From IMG/VR virus record IMGVR_UViG_3300025789_000167, positions 1 to 22,711 of that record: a DNA stretch of 22,711 bases, one strand, 5' to 3'. Made by a program: the position numbers and the translations under genes. The notes under the pieces were generated by a model that was not told where the DNA came from, did no database searches, and was given only the letters and a program-made list of their open reading frames with translations. This DNA is from a virus. Positions 1-7,341 of the stretch are shown one piece after another; position 1 is the first letter of the stretch, and every line of letters begins with the position of its first letter.

Positions 1-1
1 A

Positions 2-412
2 TTAATTTAATTTCTTTCTAAGTGAATTTATTAAATCATCACCAGTTCTTTTAATAAATGTGTCATTTTTTATTTTATTATTAATAGAATCCACTGAAGA
101 TTGTAGATTATTTAAATTATCTAATGAGTTTTGTAAATCACTTTCGATATTTACTAAACTATCATTAATTTGTTGTAATCTTATATATTTTAATGAGTCT
201 GCACTTTGTAAAGACTTATAATCAGTTTGTAGATTATTAATATTATTTTGTAATGAATCTCTTTGTTTTTGTATTTGTTTAATTTGATTCTGAAGATTTT
301 GATTATCTTTGATACCTGAAAAAGTCCACATAATAATAGTTATAATAAGACCAATAATAGAATAAACTATTTTTTTATTGGAAATATCAGGTGTTTGTTG
401 ATCTTCAGCCAT
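2..412 (-). CDS. Membrane-anchored coiled-coil protein, unknown function
   Basis: A 136-residue protein, complete with its stop codon at the window edge. After a polar 14-residue head there is one strong hydrophobic segment (about residues 15-31, rich in I, L and V). This is followed by a long Q/N/L/D-rich stretch (about 35-120) with heptad-like leucine and isoleucine spacing, which reads as a coiled coil. The likely topology is a single inner-membrane anchor with a helical rod. Some phage i-spanins have this plan, but there is no partner lipoprotein here to support that, and a tail or membrane scaffold role is equally possible. It diverges from the HAD gene across an 84-bp AT-rich spacer. 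No family recognised. Confidence 0.7.
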   Translation of the reverse strand: MAEDQQTPDISNKKIVYSIIGLIITIIMWTFSGIKDNQNLQNQIKQIQKQRDSLQNNINNLQTDYKSLQSADSLKYIRLQQINDSLVNIESDLQNSLDNLNNLQSSVDSINNKIKNDTFIKRTGDDLINSLRKKLN

Positions 413-429
413 AAATTATTTTATTTTTA

Positions 430-461
430 CAAAAACTTTGTCTATATTTGTAATATATATC
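430..461 (+). promoter_or_regulatory. Bacteroidetes-type promoter for the HAD/Zn-ribbon/ClpS genes
   Basis: TATATTTG at 443-450 matches the Bacteroidetes -7 consensus TAnnTTTG. It is preceded by CAAAAACTTTG and followed by TAATATATATC. The same arrangement recurs at 8206-8241 before another small gene, which strengthens the call. No clear -33 element was seen. Confidence 0.6.
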
Positions 462-496
462 TAAAATTATTTTCTACCTAAAAATAAATAAATTCA

Positions 497-1000
497 ATGT
501 TTAAAAGAATAGTGTCATTTGATTTCGACGGAACCTTAATTCACACGCCTACTCCTGAAACTGGAAGAGTAGAATGGGAACATAAAACCGGATTGAGTTT
601 TCAAGGTAGGGGATGGTGGGTAAATCCAGAATCTCTGAATACCAAGATATTTTACCCTGCTTTAAACCAGTGGGTTTTCAACAAATTTGATGAATATCAA
701 TCCGATCCTTCTAACTATGTTTTTATTGCAACAGGCAGATTGAAAAAGTTAGAGCCTCATGTAAAAAAGGTTTTAGATTTACATAATATTAAATGTGATG
801 TTTATTGTAACACAGGTGGAGATACATTTAACTTCAAATGTTATTTATTTGAAACATTAATCAATGTAAATCCTAAAGCTGAAGAGCTTATTATGTTTGA
901 TGATAGACATGAACATTTAGATAGATTTGTAGAATGGGGAAAGAAACAACGTATTAAGGTAACTATTATTGATGTAATTAACAAAAAACAAATGTTATAA
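497..1000 (+). CDS. HAD-superfamily phosphatase, RNA-repair-like (HAD_SAK type)
   Basis: 167 residues carrying the four HAD motifs: DFDGT (D9, D11, nucleophile and acid/base), ATGR (T79), K114 in FNFKC, and the acidic pair D135/D136 in MFDD. The segment GWWVNPESL near residue 39 is characteristic of the HAD group named after 'Swiss Army Knife' RNA-repair proteins. The family suggests a phosphatase acting on small phosphorylated substrates, perhaps RNA or nucleotide ends, comparable in role to the phosphatase half of T4 polynucleotide kinase; the substrate is inferred only. It is the first gene of a tight plus-strand trio, with a 1-bp gap to the next gene, and is preceded by a TAnnTTTG promoter. 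The start is the only in-frame ATG ahead of DFDGT. Confidence 0.8.
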   Translation: MFKRIVSFDFDGTLIHTPTPETGRVEWEHKTGLSFQGRGWWVNPESLNTKIFYPALNQWVFNKFDEYQSDPSNYVFIATGRLKKLEPHVKKVLDLHNIKCDVYCNTGGDTFNFKCYLFETLINVNPKAEELIMFDDRHEHLDRFVEWGKKQRIKVTIIDVINKKQML

Positions 1001-1001
1001 A

Positions 1002-1244
1002 ATGTTACCTAAGATATCTGAACATATGTGGTGTTACCATTGTGAACATGAATGGGAAACCGATGATTATTATAATTGTAAGGAATGTCCTAATTGTAAA
1101 CAGGAACCTATACATATTATGAGAACAAGCTCAACTGGATATGTATATGCTTGGATGTCGAAGCATAAAAATGATATTAGAGATAAAAAAATAGATTCAG
1201 TTTTAATTTACTCTAAAGGAAAAAAAATAAAATTTAATAAATAG
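1002..1244 (+). CDS. Small zinc-ribbon protein
   Basis: 80 residues. C11-x2-C14 and C29-x2-C32 (with an additional C26) form a likely zinc knuckle pair. The remainder is basic and ends in a lysine-rich tail. It follows the HAD gene by one base and precedes the ClpS-like gene by six, so it is almost certainly co-transcribed with them. No enzymatic motif is visible. Small ribbons of this kind often bind nucleic acid or a partner protein, but the function here is unknown. Confidence 0.65.
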   Translation: MLPKISEHMWCYHCEHEWETDDYYNCKECPNCKQEPIHIMRTSSTGYVYAWMSKHKNDIRDKKIDSVLIYSKGKKIKFNK

Positions 1245-1250
1245 TGATAT

Positions 1251-1532
1251 ATGCCAACGATAACTAAAAAACAACAACAAACTGATTTACAAGATAAACT
1301 TAATTCACCATTTATTTTGTGGTTACACAATGATGATTATAATTCTTTTGACTGGGTAATTGAGTGTTTAATTAAAGTTTGTGGTCATGAACCAGAACAG
1401 GCTTCTCAGTGTGCTCATCTTGTTCACTTCACTGGTAAATGTGATGTTAAAAGAGGTGATAAAGAGACTATTACTGAAATGTATAAGAAGTTAAAAGGTG
1501 CTAATCTTACTGTTAGTATGGAAAATGCCTAA
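1251..1532 (+). CDS. clpS: ClpS-like N-degron adaptor
   Basis: 93 residues with the ClpS core: the HNDDY signature (N27-D28-D29) after a first beta strand, the helix FDWVIECLIKVCGH, a helix ending in AHLVHFTGKCDV (H59), and the C-terminal SMENA that matches the SMEEA-like end of bacterial ClpS. In bacteria ClpS binds the N-terminal domain of ClpA/ClpC and delivers proteins with destabilising N-terminal residues for degradation. NDD and the conserved His line the N-degron pocket, and all are present. No Clp ATPase or protease is encoded here, so it would have to work with the host machinery. It is last in its operon; its stop abuts, with no gap, the convergent stop of the terminase C-half gene. 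Confidence 0.85.
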   Translation: MPTITKKQQQTDLQDKLNSPFILWLHNDDYNSFDWVIECLIKVCGHEPEQASQCAHLVHFTGKCDVKRGDKETITEMYKKLKGANLTVSMENA

Positions 1533-3785
1533 TTATAATTTAAAATTACCACCAAAATACTGATTACCGTTATTATAAACATGATTTTGAAATTGTTTCA
1601 TCATCTTTCTTTGTTTATTGATATTAATAATAGATGAATAGTCAGCTGCTTCTGAAAAGTCTGCTTCTTTCAAGATAAGATTAAAATAGTTTCTTGTTTC
1701 TGTATCTAAGAGAGTAGCCGCATAATCTTCACACATCTGTCTAAAATCATGTTTAGCAAAAACACTTGAGGCATTAACTAAGGACATAGTGGTATCATCA
1801 TTTCCGATATCTGCTGCATATCTTATATTTCCAGCAGATGTGATATGTTTAACAAAGGTAGTAATCTCTCTAATGTTATCTTCGTTTGTAATTACAAACT
1901 TCTTTTTATCCATAGCATCTTGATATTCTTTAACTAGTAAATTTTTATTATCTGTGATTTTTAATCCAACTCTTTCTTCAATAGCATCTGCTTTGTGTTT
2001 ATACTTGAAGAATATACTTGAGCCATAGTTGTTATTACTATCAAATACGTGTGGTAAATGAGCTAAAAATTCATTTCCATAGTTATTTAATTCCAATACC
2101 GCTTTAAAATTATCATAGTTTAGATACTCAAATACCAATAGGTAAAAGATTTCTGCAAGTTGTTTAACTGATACTAAGTTAGACCTAAACAGTCCTATTT
2201 GAACTAAAGTAAAGAAGTCACTCATATTAGTATAAGTATGCTTTTGTAGTTCAATAATTTCCTTAGACTTTGGTGCAAGTTTAAATATATTAATAATTGA
2301 ATAGTCTTGCCCCAAACCTTCTGATATATCGACTGATAGAACGCCTCTTATAATTTTTCTATGTATCGGCATAAACACTTCATCATCGTCAATCCATTTT
2401 AAATCCTTATAAGAGAATTTCAATTTTCTATCAAATTCATAAATTTGTTCACATTCATAATTCTTTTTATTATTTAGTAATCCCTCTATTGTTGCCTCAT
2501 TCAATAATGATCTACTTGAATTAATAAATCTAAGACCATATTCTTGGTTAAATGCATCTTCACCACCTATATCTTTGATTGCTTCTTCTTTCCAGGTTGT
2601 TGTTTCAGAAATTGCTTGAATTGGAACTTCTAATCCATTTGAATCTACAAATTGAAATGCTTTCGCCATTTGGTCACTACAAGCATCATTATTATAAACT
2701 AATATAACATTCTTTTGTGTATCACTATAAAATTTCATTTCAACTTTGGTCAGACTTCCAAATACTTGTTGAGTTTGTTCTAATATTTGTTCTTTAGCAA
2801 CACCATATTCGTGCATTTTATGAGGATTTAGTCTATAATAGGTAACAAATCTTCCAGGAACTTGATACCAGTAAACTCTCATTGCACGGTAGTTACTTCT
2901 TAATGGGTCTCCCTCTGGTCTTTCAGCATCAGTTAATAATCTATAAAATAAATTCATGCCGTTAGGAGTAGAGGTGATAATAATTTTAGAGTTTTCTATA
3001 GCTGATACAGTCGGGAATGCAGCGGTATAGTAAGCTTCAATTATATTGGGTGGAATGTGTGCAAATTCATCCATGTAAAGAAAGTCAATGGTAAAACCAA
3101 TAGCTGGTGTTTTTGTTCTAGCAGAGCTTTTAATTCTACATCCATTATCAAAAATGATGGATCTTTGGTTCCAGTTTTTAATACCAACTTTTAAAAAGAA
3201 TGGTAATTGTATATAGATTGACTTAATTTTATCTATAATTTCTATGGCGGTGTTTGCAATATTTGCCACAATCATAATATTTTTATCATTATTGAATGTG
3301 ATAAAGTGAAGCATGGTGATTGCTGCTGATACTGTGTTGTGACTTAATATACCATTTGTATAATATCTATGATCCTTATGATTAATAGTACTATCAAACA
3401 TAGAAACTTTAAATCCACTATTCTCAACTGATATAACTTTGGATAATCCAATATTGGTTTGAACCTCATTTCCAATTTTCAAATCTTTTACAAATACACC
3501 ATTATGATTTTCATCGAATACTATATGATTATCGGCACAATTTAAATAATATCCATTACTCAACATTAAATAATACTGTCTATATGGCTGTGTAATATGT
3601 ATATCGGTCATTTCTACCCAACCTGAATCTGACTTTACAGATAAATTTAAGTTGGATATTGTATTTAATATTTTTTTATTAATATCATTCTCGTCAATAT
3701 CTACTTTACTATATTCTATCTTTTCTATAACTTCTATTATGAGATATAATATTTTAATTAAATTATTCCTAAAAAAGTTAAACAT
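1533..3785 (-). CDS. C-terminal split-intein half + large terminase C-terminal part
   Basis: 750 residues in two parts. Residues 1-150 are the C-intein: a hydrophobic helix-like lead (1-25), a block B-like CADNHIVF (83-90) followed by FVKDLKIGNEV, then block F/G ending YYTNGILSHN with the catalytic His149-Asn150. Thr151 (codon 3335-3333) is the +1 extein nucleophile. Residues 151-750 are terminase: Walker B LYMDE (D239, E240), TSTPNG (271-276), and an RNase H-like nuclease with D486 (SVDISEGLGQDY), E565 (LELNNYG) and D663/D664 (GNDDT), matching the T4 gp17 layout. An extra block of about 83 residues (313-395) lies between VPGR and WKEEAI. Translation probably starts at M1, because M59 would cut a predicted intein strand. 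The gene overlaps the endonuclease gene upstream by 28 bp and has no promoter motif of its own. Confidence 0.93.
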   Translation of the reverse strand: MFNFFRNNLIKILYLIIEVIEKIEYSKVDIDENDINKKILNTISNLNLSVKSDSGWVEMTDIHITQPYRQYYLMLSNGYYLNCADNHIVFDENHNGVFVKDLKIGNEVQTNIGLSKVISVENSGFKVSMFDSTINHKDHRYYTNGILSHNTVSAAITMLHFITFNNDKNIMIVANIANTAIEIIDKIKSIYIQLPFFLKVGIKNWNQRSIIFDNGCRIKSSARTKTPAIGFTIDFLYMDEFAHIPPNIIEAYYTAAFPTVSAIENSKIIITSTPNGMNLFYRLLTDAERPEGDPLRSNYRAMRVYWYQVPGRFVTYYRLNPHKMHEYGVAKEQILEQTQQVFGSLTKVEMKFYSDTQKNVILVYNNDACSDQMAKAFQFVDSNGLEVPIQAISETTTWKEEAIKDIGGEDAFNQEYGLRFINSSRSLLNEATIEGLLNNKKNYECEQIYEFDRKLKFSYKDLKWIDDDEVFMPIHRKIIRGVLSVDISEGLGQDYSIINIFKLAPKSKEIIELQKHTYTNMSDFFTLVQIGLFRSNLVSVKQLAEIFYLLVFEYLNYDNFKAVLELNNYGNEFLAHLPHVFDSNNNYGSSIFFKYKHKADAIEERVGLKITDNKNLLVKEYQDAMDKKKFVITNEDNIREITTFVKHITSAGNIRYAADIGNDDTTMSLVNASSVFAKHDFRQMCEDYAATLLDTETRNYFNLILKEADFSEAADYSSIININKQRKMMKQFQNHVYNNGNQYFGGNFKL
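3336..3785 (-). other. C-intein (blocks B, F, G) of the split TerL intein
   Basis: This 150-residue segment ends exactly at CAC AAC (His-Asn) before ACA (Thr). It contains block B (ADNH), so the split lies between blocks A and B instead of at the usual endonuclease site between B and F. The YYTNGILSHN ending is typical of phage inteins and, from memory, close to the end of the AceL-TerL C-intein. Confidence 0.9.
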
Positions 3786-4741
3786 TTGTCTATTACACTA
3801 TTTTTATTTTTTCTATACTCAGAATCCCAAACTGTTAGAACTTCAAAGTTATTTTGATTTGCAATATCAATTTTAAACTTATCTTTGTTCCATATTTCTT
3901 TTGATGTCGGACCCTTTTCTTTCAAATAAGGATGTGGCTTATCATATTCATTGAACATAATTGGATTAGCGTGATAATAATCACCATTATATTCAATAAT
4001 TTTTTTTCTTTTCTTGTCACAAAAATCATATACAAAAAATCCTTTTTCTTTTACTGAGATATAAAATTCACTATTCTTTGTAGAGAAGTAAACATCTTTC
4101 AATTCAGAAACATCGTAATTATTTATGATATTATAAAATAGTTCTTGACTAATTTTTGAATATCCACATTTTATATTTCCATTTTCCAATAAATTCTTTT
4201 GCCATAGATGTTGTCTTTCTTTCCATCTTTTCAGTCCTTTTTCCTCACCGTATTTCTCAATACATTTTTCTAAACTAAATGTCCTTTGTCTATTTGATAA
4301 AATTTCTAAGGATTCCTGTTCAGTGAATCCTTTATTTAAATAATATTCCTTTTGTAAGGGTGATACTCTATCTTTCAAAGCTTTTTTAGCAAAGCTTTTT
4401 ACAACCTCATCTTTATCTTCAACTTCTTTATATTTGGTAAAATCTTTTGAAAATGGACTTCTTGACTTTCTTTCCTCTTCAGTAGTTCTACTTTTATGAT
4501 TTGGATTTTTATCACCAACATACATATCACGAAACATTTTTTTATATTTATCATCTCTCATATGCTTGCCCATTTTTTCAGTATCAACTTTTGCCATCAA
4601 TGGCGCACCTGGATATAATTCTTTATATTTCTCAGATGTTATATTGTGATATTTTAGATGTAATCCATATATTCTTTTGGATCTTCTACCACATATACGA
4701 CAGGTTACTACATCATAGTTATCAATTATTTCAAATTCCAT
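3758..4741 (-). CDS. Free-standing Vsr/EDxHD-like homing endonuclease inside the split terminase locus
   Basis: 327 residues. The N-terminus has a Ros/MucR-like C2H2 finger (C14-x2-C17-x10-H28-x3-H32) followed by ITSEKYKELYPG. The middle carries a KYGEEKGLKRWKERQ element (about 163-177) of the sort repeated in phage homing endonucleases. The C-terminal part reads KKIIEYNGDYYHANP (E250, D254, H257) and then VLTVWDSEYRKN, which fits the Vsr-like nuclease core known from endonucleases inserted between split-intein gene halves. It lies 19 bp after the N-half gene stop and overlaps the C-half gene start by 28 bp. A TTTTAATATATA element just upstream overlaps the N-half stop codon. The family role would be to cut intein-less alleles and spread the locus. 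The exact catalytic residues are my inference. Confidence 0.82.
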   Translation of the reverse strand: MEFEIIDNYDVVTCRICGRRSKRIYGLHLKYHNITSEKYKELYPGAPLMAKVDTEKMGKHMRDDKYKKMFRDMYVGDKNPNHKSRTTEEERKSRSPFSKDFTKYKEVEDKDEVVKSFAKKALKDRVSPLQKEYYLNKGFTEQESLEILSNRQRTFSLEKCIEKYGEEKGLKRWKERQHLWQKNLLENGNIKCGYSKISQELFYNIINNYDVSELKDVYFSTKNSEFYISVKEKGFFVYDFCDKKRKKIIEYNGDYYHANPIMFNEYDKPHPYLKEKGPTSKEIWNKDKFKIDIANQNNFEVLTVWDSEYRKNKNSVIDKCLTFLGII

Positions 4742-4754
4742 GGTTTTTTATTTT

Positions 4755-4766
4755 TATATATTAAAA
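4755..4766 (-). promoter_or_regulatory. TTTTAATATATA element before the split-locus endonuclease
   Basis: Perfect match on the minus strand, 13 nt upstream of the endonuclease ATG. It contains the TAA stop codon of the TerL N-half gene (4763-4761). It could give the endonuclease and the C-half gene their own transcript. Confidence 0.5.
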
Positions 4767-5285
4767 TTTTTGGTTCCTGTCTAATAGGTATAGTGCGTTA
4801 TACAATTTAATTTTAAAATATTCTAATAAATTTAGTGGCCTAATCTCCGAAAGAATTTGGTAGTAAAGGATTCCGAATCTATATATTTGACCACTTTTCA
4901 ACTCTATCAACGTATTAAATGAGAAGCATTTCCCAATTTGTCTACTTCCACATAAGATACTGAATCTTCCGTTATGATATAAGTCTAAGATATCTTTTTG
5001 ATATTCTCTTAATTTAATATTATTAATACTTCCATCTTCTGTTTTAACTCGACAATATTTTTCAGCGAAATAATGAATATCTAATTTACATTTAATATAT
5101 TCTTCTATTTCATCATCGATTAAGGCAAAAGTAAGACCACTTCTTCTAACACCGATTTCATTTTTAAACCATGGATTTTGAAACCTTTTAATGATGTATC
5201 CATCGTTAATTTGGTCAGTTATCTCTTGGACATTTTTACTATTGAATATAAATTTCTTTTCTTGAGCTTCTTTTACTGCTGGCAT
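4761..5285 (-). CDS. Large terminase N-terminal part + N-terminal split-intein half
   Basis: 174 residues. Residues 1-119 are the terminase N-terminus, with the Q-motif-like LREYQKDIL (about 92-100) and the start of the Walker A P-loop, CGSRQIGK (112-119). At Cys120 (codon 4928-4926) the sequence switches to an intein block A, CFSFNTLIELKSGQIYRFGI, and the remaining 55 residues end in a hydrophobic, helix-like tail (LLEYFKIKLYNALYLL). There is no terminase sequence after it, so the protein is inactive as an ATPase on its own: its P-loop stops at the catalytic lysine. Joining K119 to Thr151 of the downstream gene restores SRQIGK-TVSAA, as in T4 gp17 (SRQLGKTT). It diverges from the TerS-like gene over a palindromic spacer. 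The ATG at 5285 is used because an upstream extension would run into that spacer. Confidence 0.92.
   Translation of the reverse strand: MPAVKEAQEKKFIFNSKNVQEITDQINDGYIIKRFQNPWFKNEIGVRRSGLTFALIDDEIEEYIKCKLDIHYFAEKYCRVKTEDGSINNIKLREYQKDILDLYHNGRFSILCGSRQIGKCFSFNTLIELKSGQIYRFGILYYQILSEIRPLNLLEYFKIKLYNALYLLDRNQKF
4764..4928 (-). other. N-intein (block A only) of the split TerL intein
   Basis: 55 residues beginning with the catalytic Cys. Only block A is recognisable; the block B TxxH/NxxH motif is in the other half. The hydrophobic end of this piece and the hydrophobic beginning of the C-intein could pair to bring the halves together (inference). Confidence 0.9.
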
Positions 5286-5304
5286 AAAGGAATAGAATCA
5301 TTTT

Positions 5305-5316
5305 CAATATATATTG
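5305..5316. promoter_or_regulatory. Palindromic bidirectional element between TerL-N and TerS-like genes
   Basis: CAATATATATTG is a perfect 12-bp palindrome. Each strand reads TTTTnCAATATATA-like toward the gene it faces: start codons lie 19 nt away on the minus strand and 17 nt away on the plus strand. It resembles the TTTTAATATATA element used elsewhere and is a plausible shared promoter. Confidence 0.4.
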
Positions 5317-5333
5317 TAAAATTAGATTCTCCA

Positions 5334-5945
5334 ATGAGTGATAAGAAAGAGCAGAAAATAAATGAGCTTCAAAATGAGTTTGAAAGAATTCAAGATGGGT
5401 CAAAAGATATAGATATTTCAAAGTATCTGGCTAAAAAAGATGATCTACCTGATTTAGGAGAAATTCAAATTTATGACTATGATGCTGACTTAACGCAGTC
5501 TAGTGAGCAAGCTATGGATTTATTAGAGAGTCTAGTAGATTTATATTTAGGAGACGCTAAAAAGGTAGTTGAGCATCCTTATATTAAAAATAAAATGAAA
5601 GAAGATGCTTTAGTTTATGCCGAGACTATATTTCTTTCTAAAATGACAAGAAAAAACTTCCTTACACAACTAAGACAGGTTGATAACGGCGATAATAGTG
5701 CGAGAATGCATGAAGTTATAAACCAAACCGTATCACAAATTAGAGAAAACTCTAAATTCTCATCTACACAAAGAACTGAGCTCGAAAAGTTCTATAAAGA
5801 AACTAGAAAAGATTTAGGTTTAAATGAGTTATCCAATGTTGAATCTATACAAAGTGAGACTGAAAAAGAGAAAGAAGATACTAAAATTATGGATTCAAGG
5901 GGCTTGAATGATATGATTGATAAATATTTGAAAAATAAAGGATAA
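5334..5945 (+). CDS. Probable small terminase subunit (T4 gp16-like)
   Basis: 203 residues from the ATG at 5334 (MSDKKEQ). The in-frame extension upstream to 5178 is antisense to TerL-N and is rejected. The body is almost all helical: an acidic N-terminal region with DLGEIQIYDYDADL, a helical core (SLVDLYLGDAKKVVEHPYIKNKMKEDALVYAETIFLSK, in part), then QLRQVDNGDNSARMHEVINQ and a charged helical tail. This plan (flexible head, central oligomerising helices, flexible tail) fits T4 gp16, which regulates DNA packaging by TerL. The call rests on that plan and on its position, divergent from TerL. Its stop abuts the convergent HAD-like gene with no gap. Other structural roles remain possible. Confidence 0.55.
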   Translation: MSDKKEQKINELQNEFERIQDGSKDIDISKYLAKKDDLPDLGEIQIYDYDADLTQSSEQAMDLLESLVDLYLGDAKKVVEHPYIKNKMKEDALVYAETIFLSKMTRKNFLTQLRQVDNGDNSARMHEVINQTVSQIRENSKFSSTQRTELEKFYKETRKDLGLNELSNVESIQSETEKEKEDTKIMDSRGLNDMIDKYLKNKG

Positions 5946-7124
5946 TTAGAGCTTATCTAAAATATCTGCCAATTTACTATTAAAAGTTTTACCAGATTTG
6001 ATATAATTATCTAATAATGTCTCTGTAATATCCTCTTCTTTAGGACCAAAACGTTCCATATCTGCTCTATATTGATTAACATAATCAGAGTCAGCATCAT
6101 TTTCAAAGAATAAAATGTTACATTCATCTAACCAATCTTCTATATCTGATTGAATTTTATCATAGTTATACATTTCTAATTCCTTCAAATCTTCACAATA
6201 CTCCATTTTATTATTCATTATTTTAATTAAGGAATTTAAATATTCTTTTTTCTGTTCAAATGTATTTGTTTCATTAATTCTATTTAATTTGAAACTTTCA
6301 AATGTTTTAAGAAATGTTAAATATTCAATATTAACTTTCTTACTAACTTTTTTATTAACTAAATTTTCTGATATTTGATTCACTACTAAAACTGGCTTGT
6401 TTTCTGAAATGTCTTCTTTGATAACAGATTTCAAACCATCTTCTGTTTTTTTTAATAACATTTTAAGAGTGGTATTAACTTCATCTGCAATTTTCAAAGT
6501 ATCAAATTGGTTATCATAAAATTCAACAACATTATAAAATTCAACTTCTTCATTGATGAATTTAGTATCATCATTTTTATATCCAGTTAAATGTTGTAGT
6601 AATAATCTTATCTTTTTATATTTGATATCATCACTATTTTGGTCATAGAAAGTCTCTGAGATATAATAAAAATTTTTAATTTGTAATCCTTCTTCTTTTA
6701 ATTTTTGTTCTAGCTTTTCTATAATTTTTAGATAGTTATTTTTTGTTTGTCTTGAACACACAACGAATATATCATCATTAGAATTCTTTAGGTGTAGAAT
6801 ATTATCTAATAAGAATTCTGGTTTCATATCATCTATGATATCTTTATTTAGGAATTCTTGCATTGATATCCCAAGATTACCTAGACTTGAATGTGATATT
6901 TTTAATTTAACTTTTAATTTATTTGATAATTCACTTGATAACCAATAGGTAATGCCATTAAAATCGACTTTGTTTCCTTGATTTTTATAGATTCCACTTT
7001 TTATTAATTTAAAATCAGATTGGCTTATTTTCAATAAAGGTATATTTGGTTTAGTTTTATCTACTATCCAACAATATTGTTCTAATTTAACCAAGGTATC
7101 TAAGTCGAATATATGAGCTCTCAT
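5946..7124 (-). CDS. HAD-like protein with helical C-terminal extension
   Basis: 392 residues. The N-terminal 210 residues can be laid on a HAD fold: IFDLDT (D7, D9), VVCSR (S124), a lysine-bearing helix start IKYKKIRLL (K168-K171), and EFYDNQFDTL (D204). Residue T10 replaces the usual Gly-Thr order, so the motif I loop is degenerate and activity is uncertain. Residues about 220-392 are charged and mostly helical, without recognised motifs. Its ATG overlaps the stop of the upstream Zn-ribbon gene (ATGA), suggesting translational coupling. If it is active, a nucleotide or small phosphate-ester substrate is the family expectation; its position beside the terminase genes does not specify a role. 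Confidence 0.5.
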   Translation of the reverse strand: MRAHIFDLDTLVKLEQYCWIVDKTKPNIPLLKISQSDFKLIKSGIYKNQGNKVDFNGITYWLSSELSNKLKVKLKISHSSLGNLGISMQEFLNKDIIDDMKPEFLLDNILHLKNSNDDIFVVCSRQTKNNYLKIIEKLEQKLKEEGLQIKNFYYISETFYDQNSDDIKYKKIRLLLQHLTGYKNDDTKFINEEVEFYNVVEFYDNQFDTLKIADEVNTTLKMLLKKTEDGLKSVIKEDISENKPVLVVNQISENLVNKKVSKKVNIEYLTFLKTFESFKLNRINETNTFEQKKEYLNSLIKIMNNKMEYCEDLKELEMYNYDKIQSDIEDWLDECNILFFENDADSDYVNQYRADMERFGPKEEDITETLLDNYIKSGKTFNSKLADILDKL

Positions 7125-7336
7125 CTTGCGTATTTTTTAATATTTAAAGATGTTTGATGTGGTAAGCCATCCATTCTTGGTCCGTCATATTTTCTTTCAT
7201 TCCAAGAAACTCCGCCTGATAATTCACTATCAAAACTTTTACATTTTGGGCAAACATCAGGTCTTTTATCTTCTTTGTATTCAAAGGTGGCTTTACACCA
7301 AGGGTTTTTACAAATACCTTTTTTTATTTCATCCAT
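7121..7336 (-). CDS. Small zinc-ribbon protein
   Basis: 71 residues with a four-Cys ribbon: C9-x4-C14-x14-C29-x2-C32. The C-terminal half (GGVSWNERKYDGPRMDGLPHQTSLNIKKY) has no recognised family. It is coupled to the downstream HAD-like gene by a 4-bp ATGA overlap, so the two products are probably made together. A TTTTAATATATA element sits 5 nt before the ATG. It may be a nucleic-acid-binding or protein-docking module; function unknown. Confidence 0.65.
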   Translation of the reverse strand: MDEIKKGICKNPWCKATFEYKEDKRPDVCPKCKSFDSELSGGVSWNERKYDGPRMDGLPHQTSLNIKKYAR

Positions 7337-7341
7337 AATAG

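Noticed and set aside
3611-3785. Internal ATG (residue 59) as the start of the TerL-C gene
   Set aside because: It would remove the strand VKSDSGWVEM that belongs to the intein fold; the upstream start gives a fuller intein.
5178-5333. 52-codon N-terminal extension of the TerS-like ORF
   Set aside because: It is antisense to the TerL-N coding start, has no family features, and the ATG at 5334 follows the bidirectional spacer naturally.
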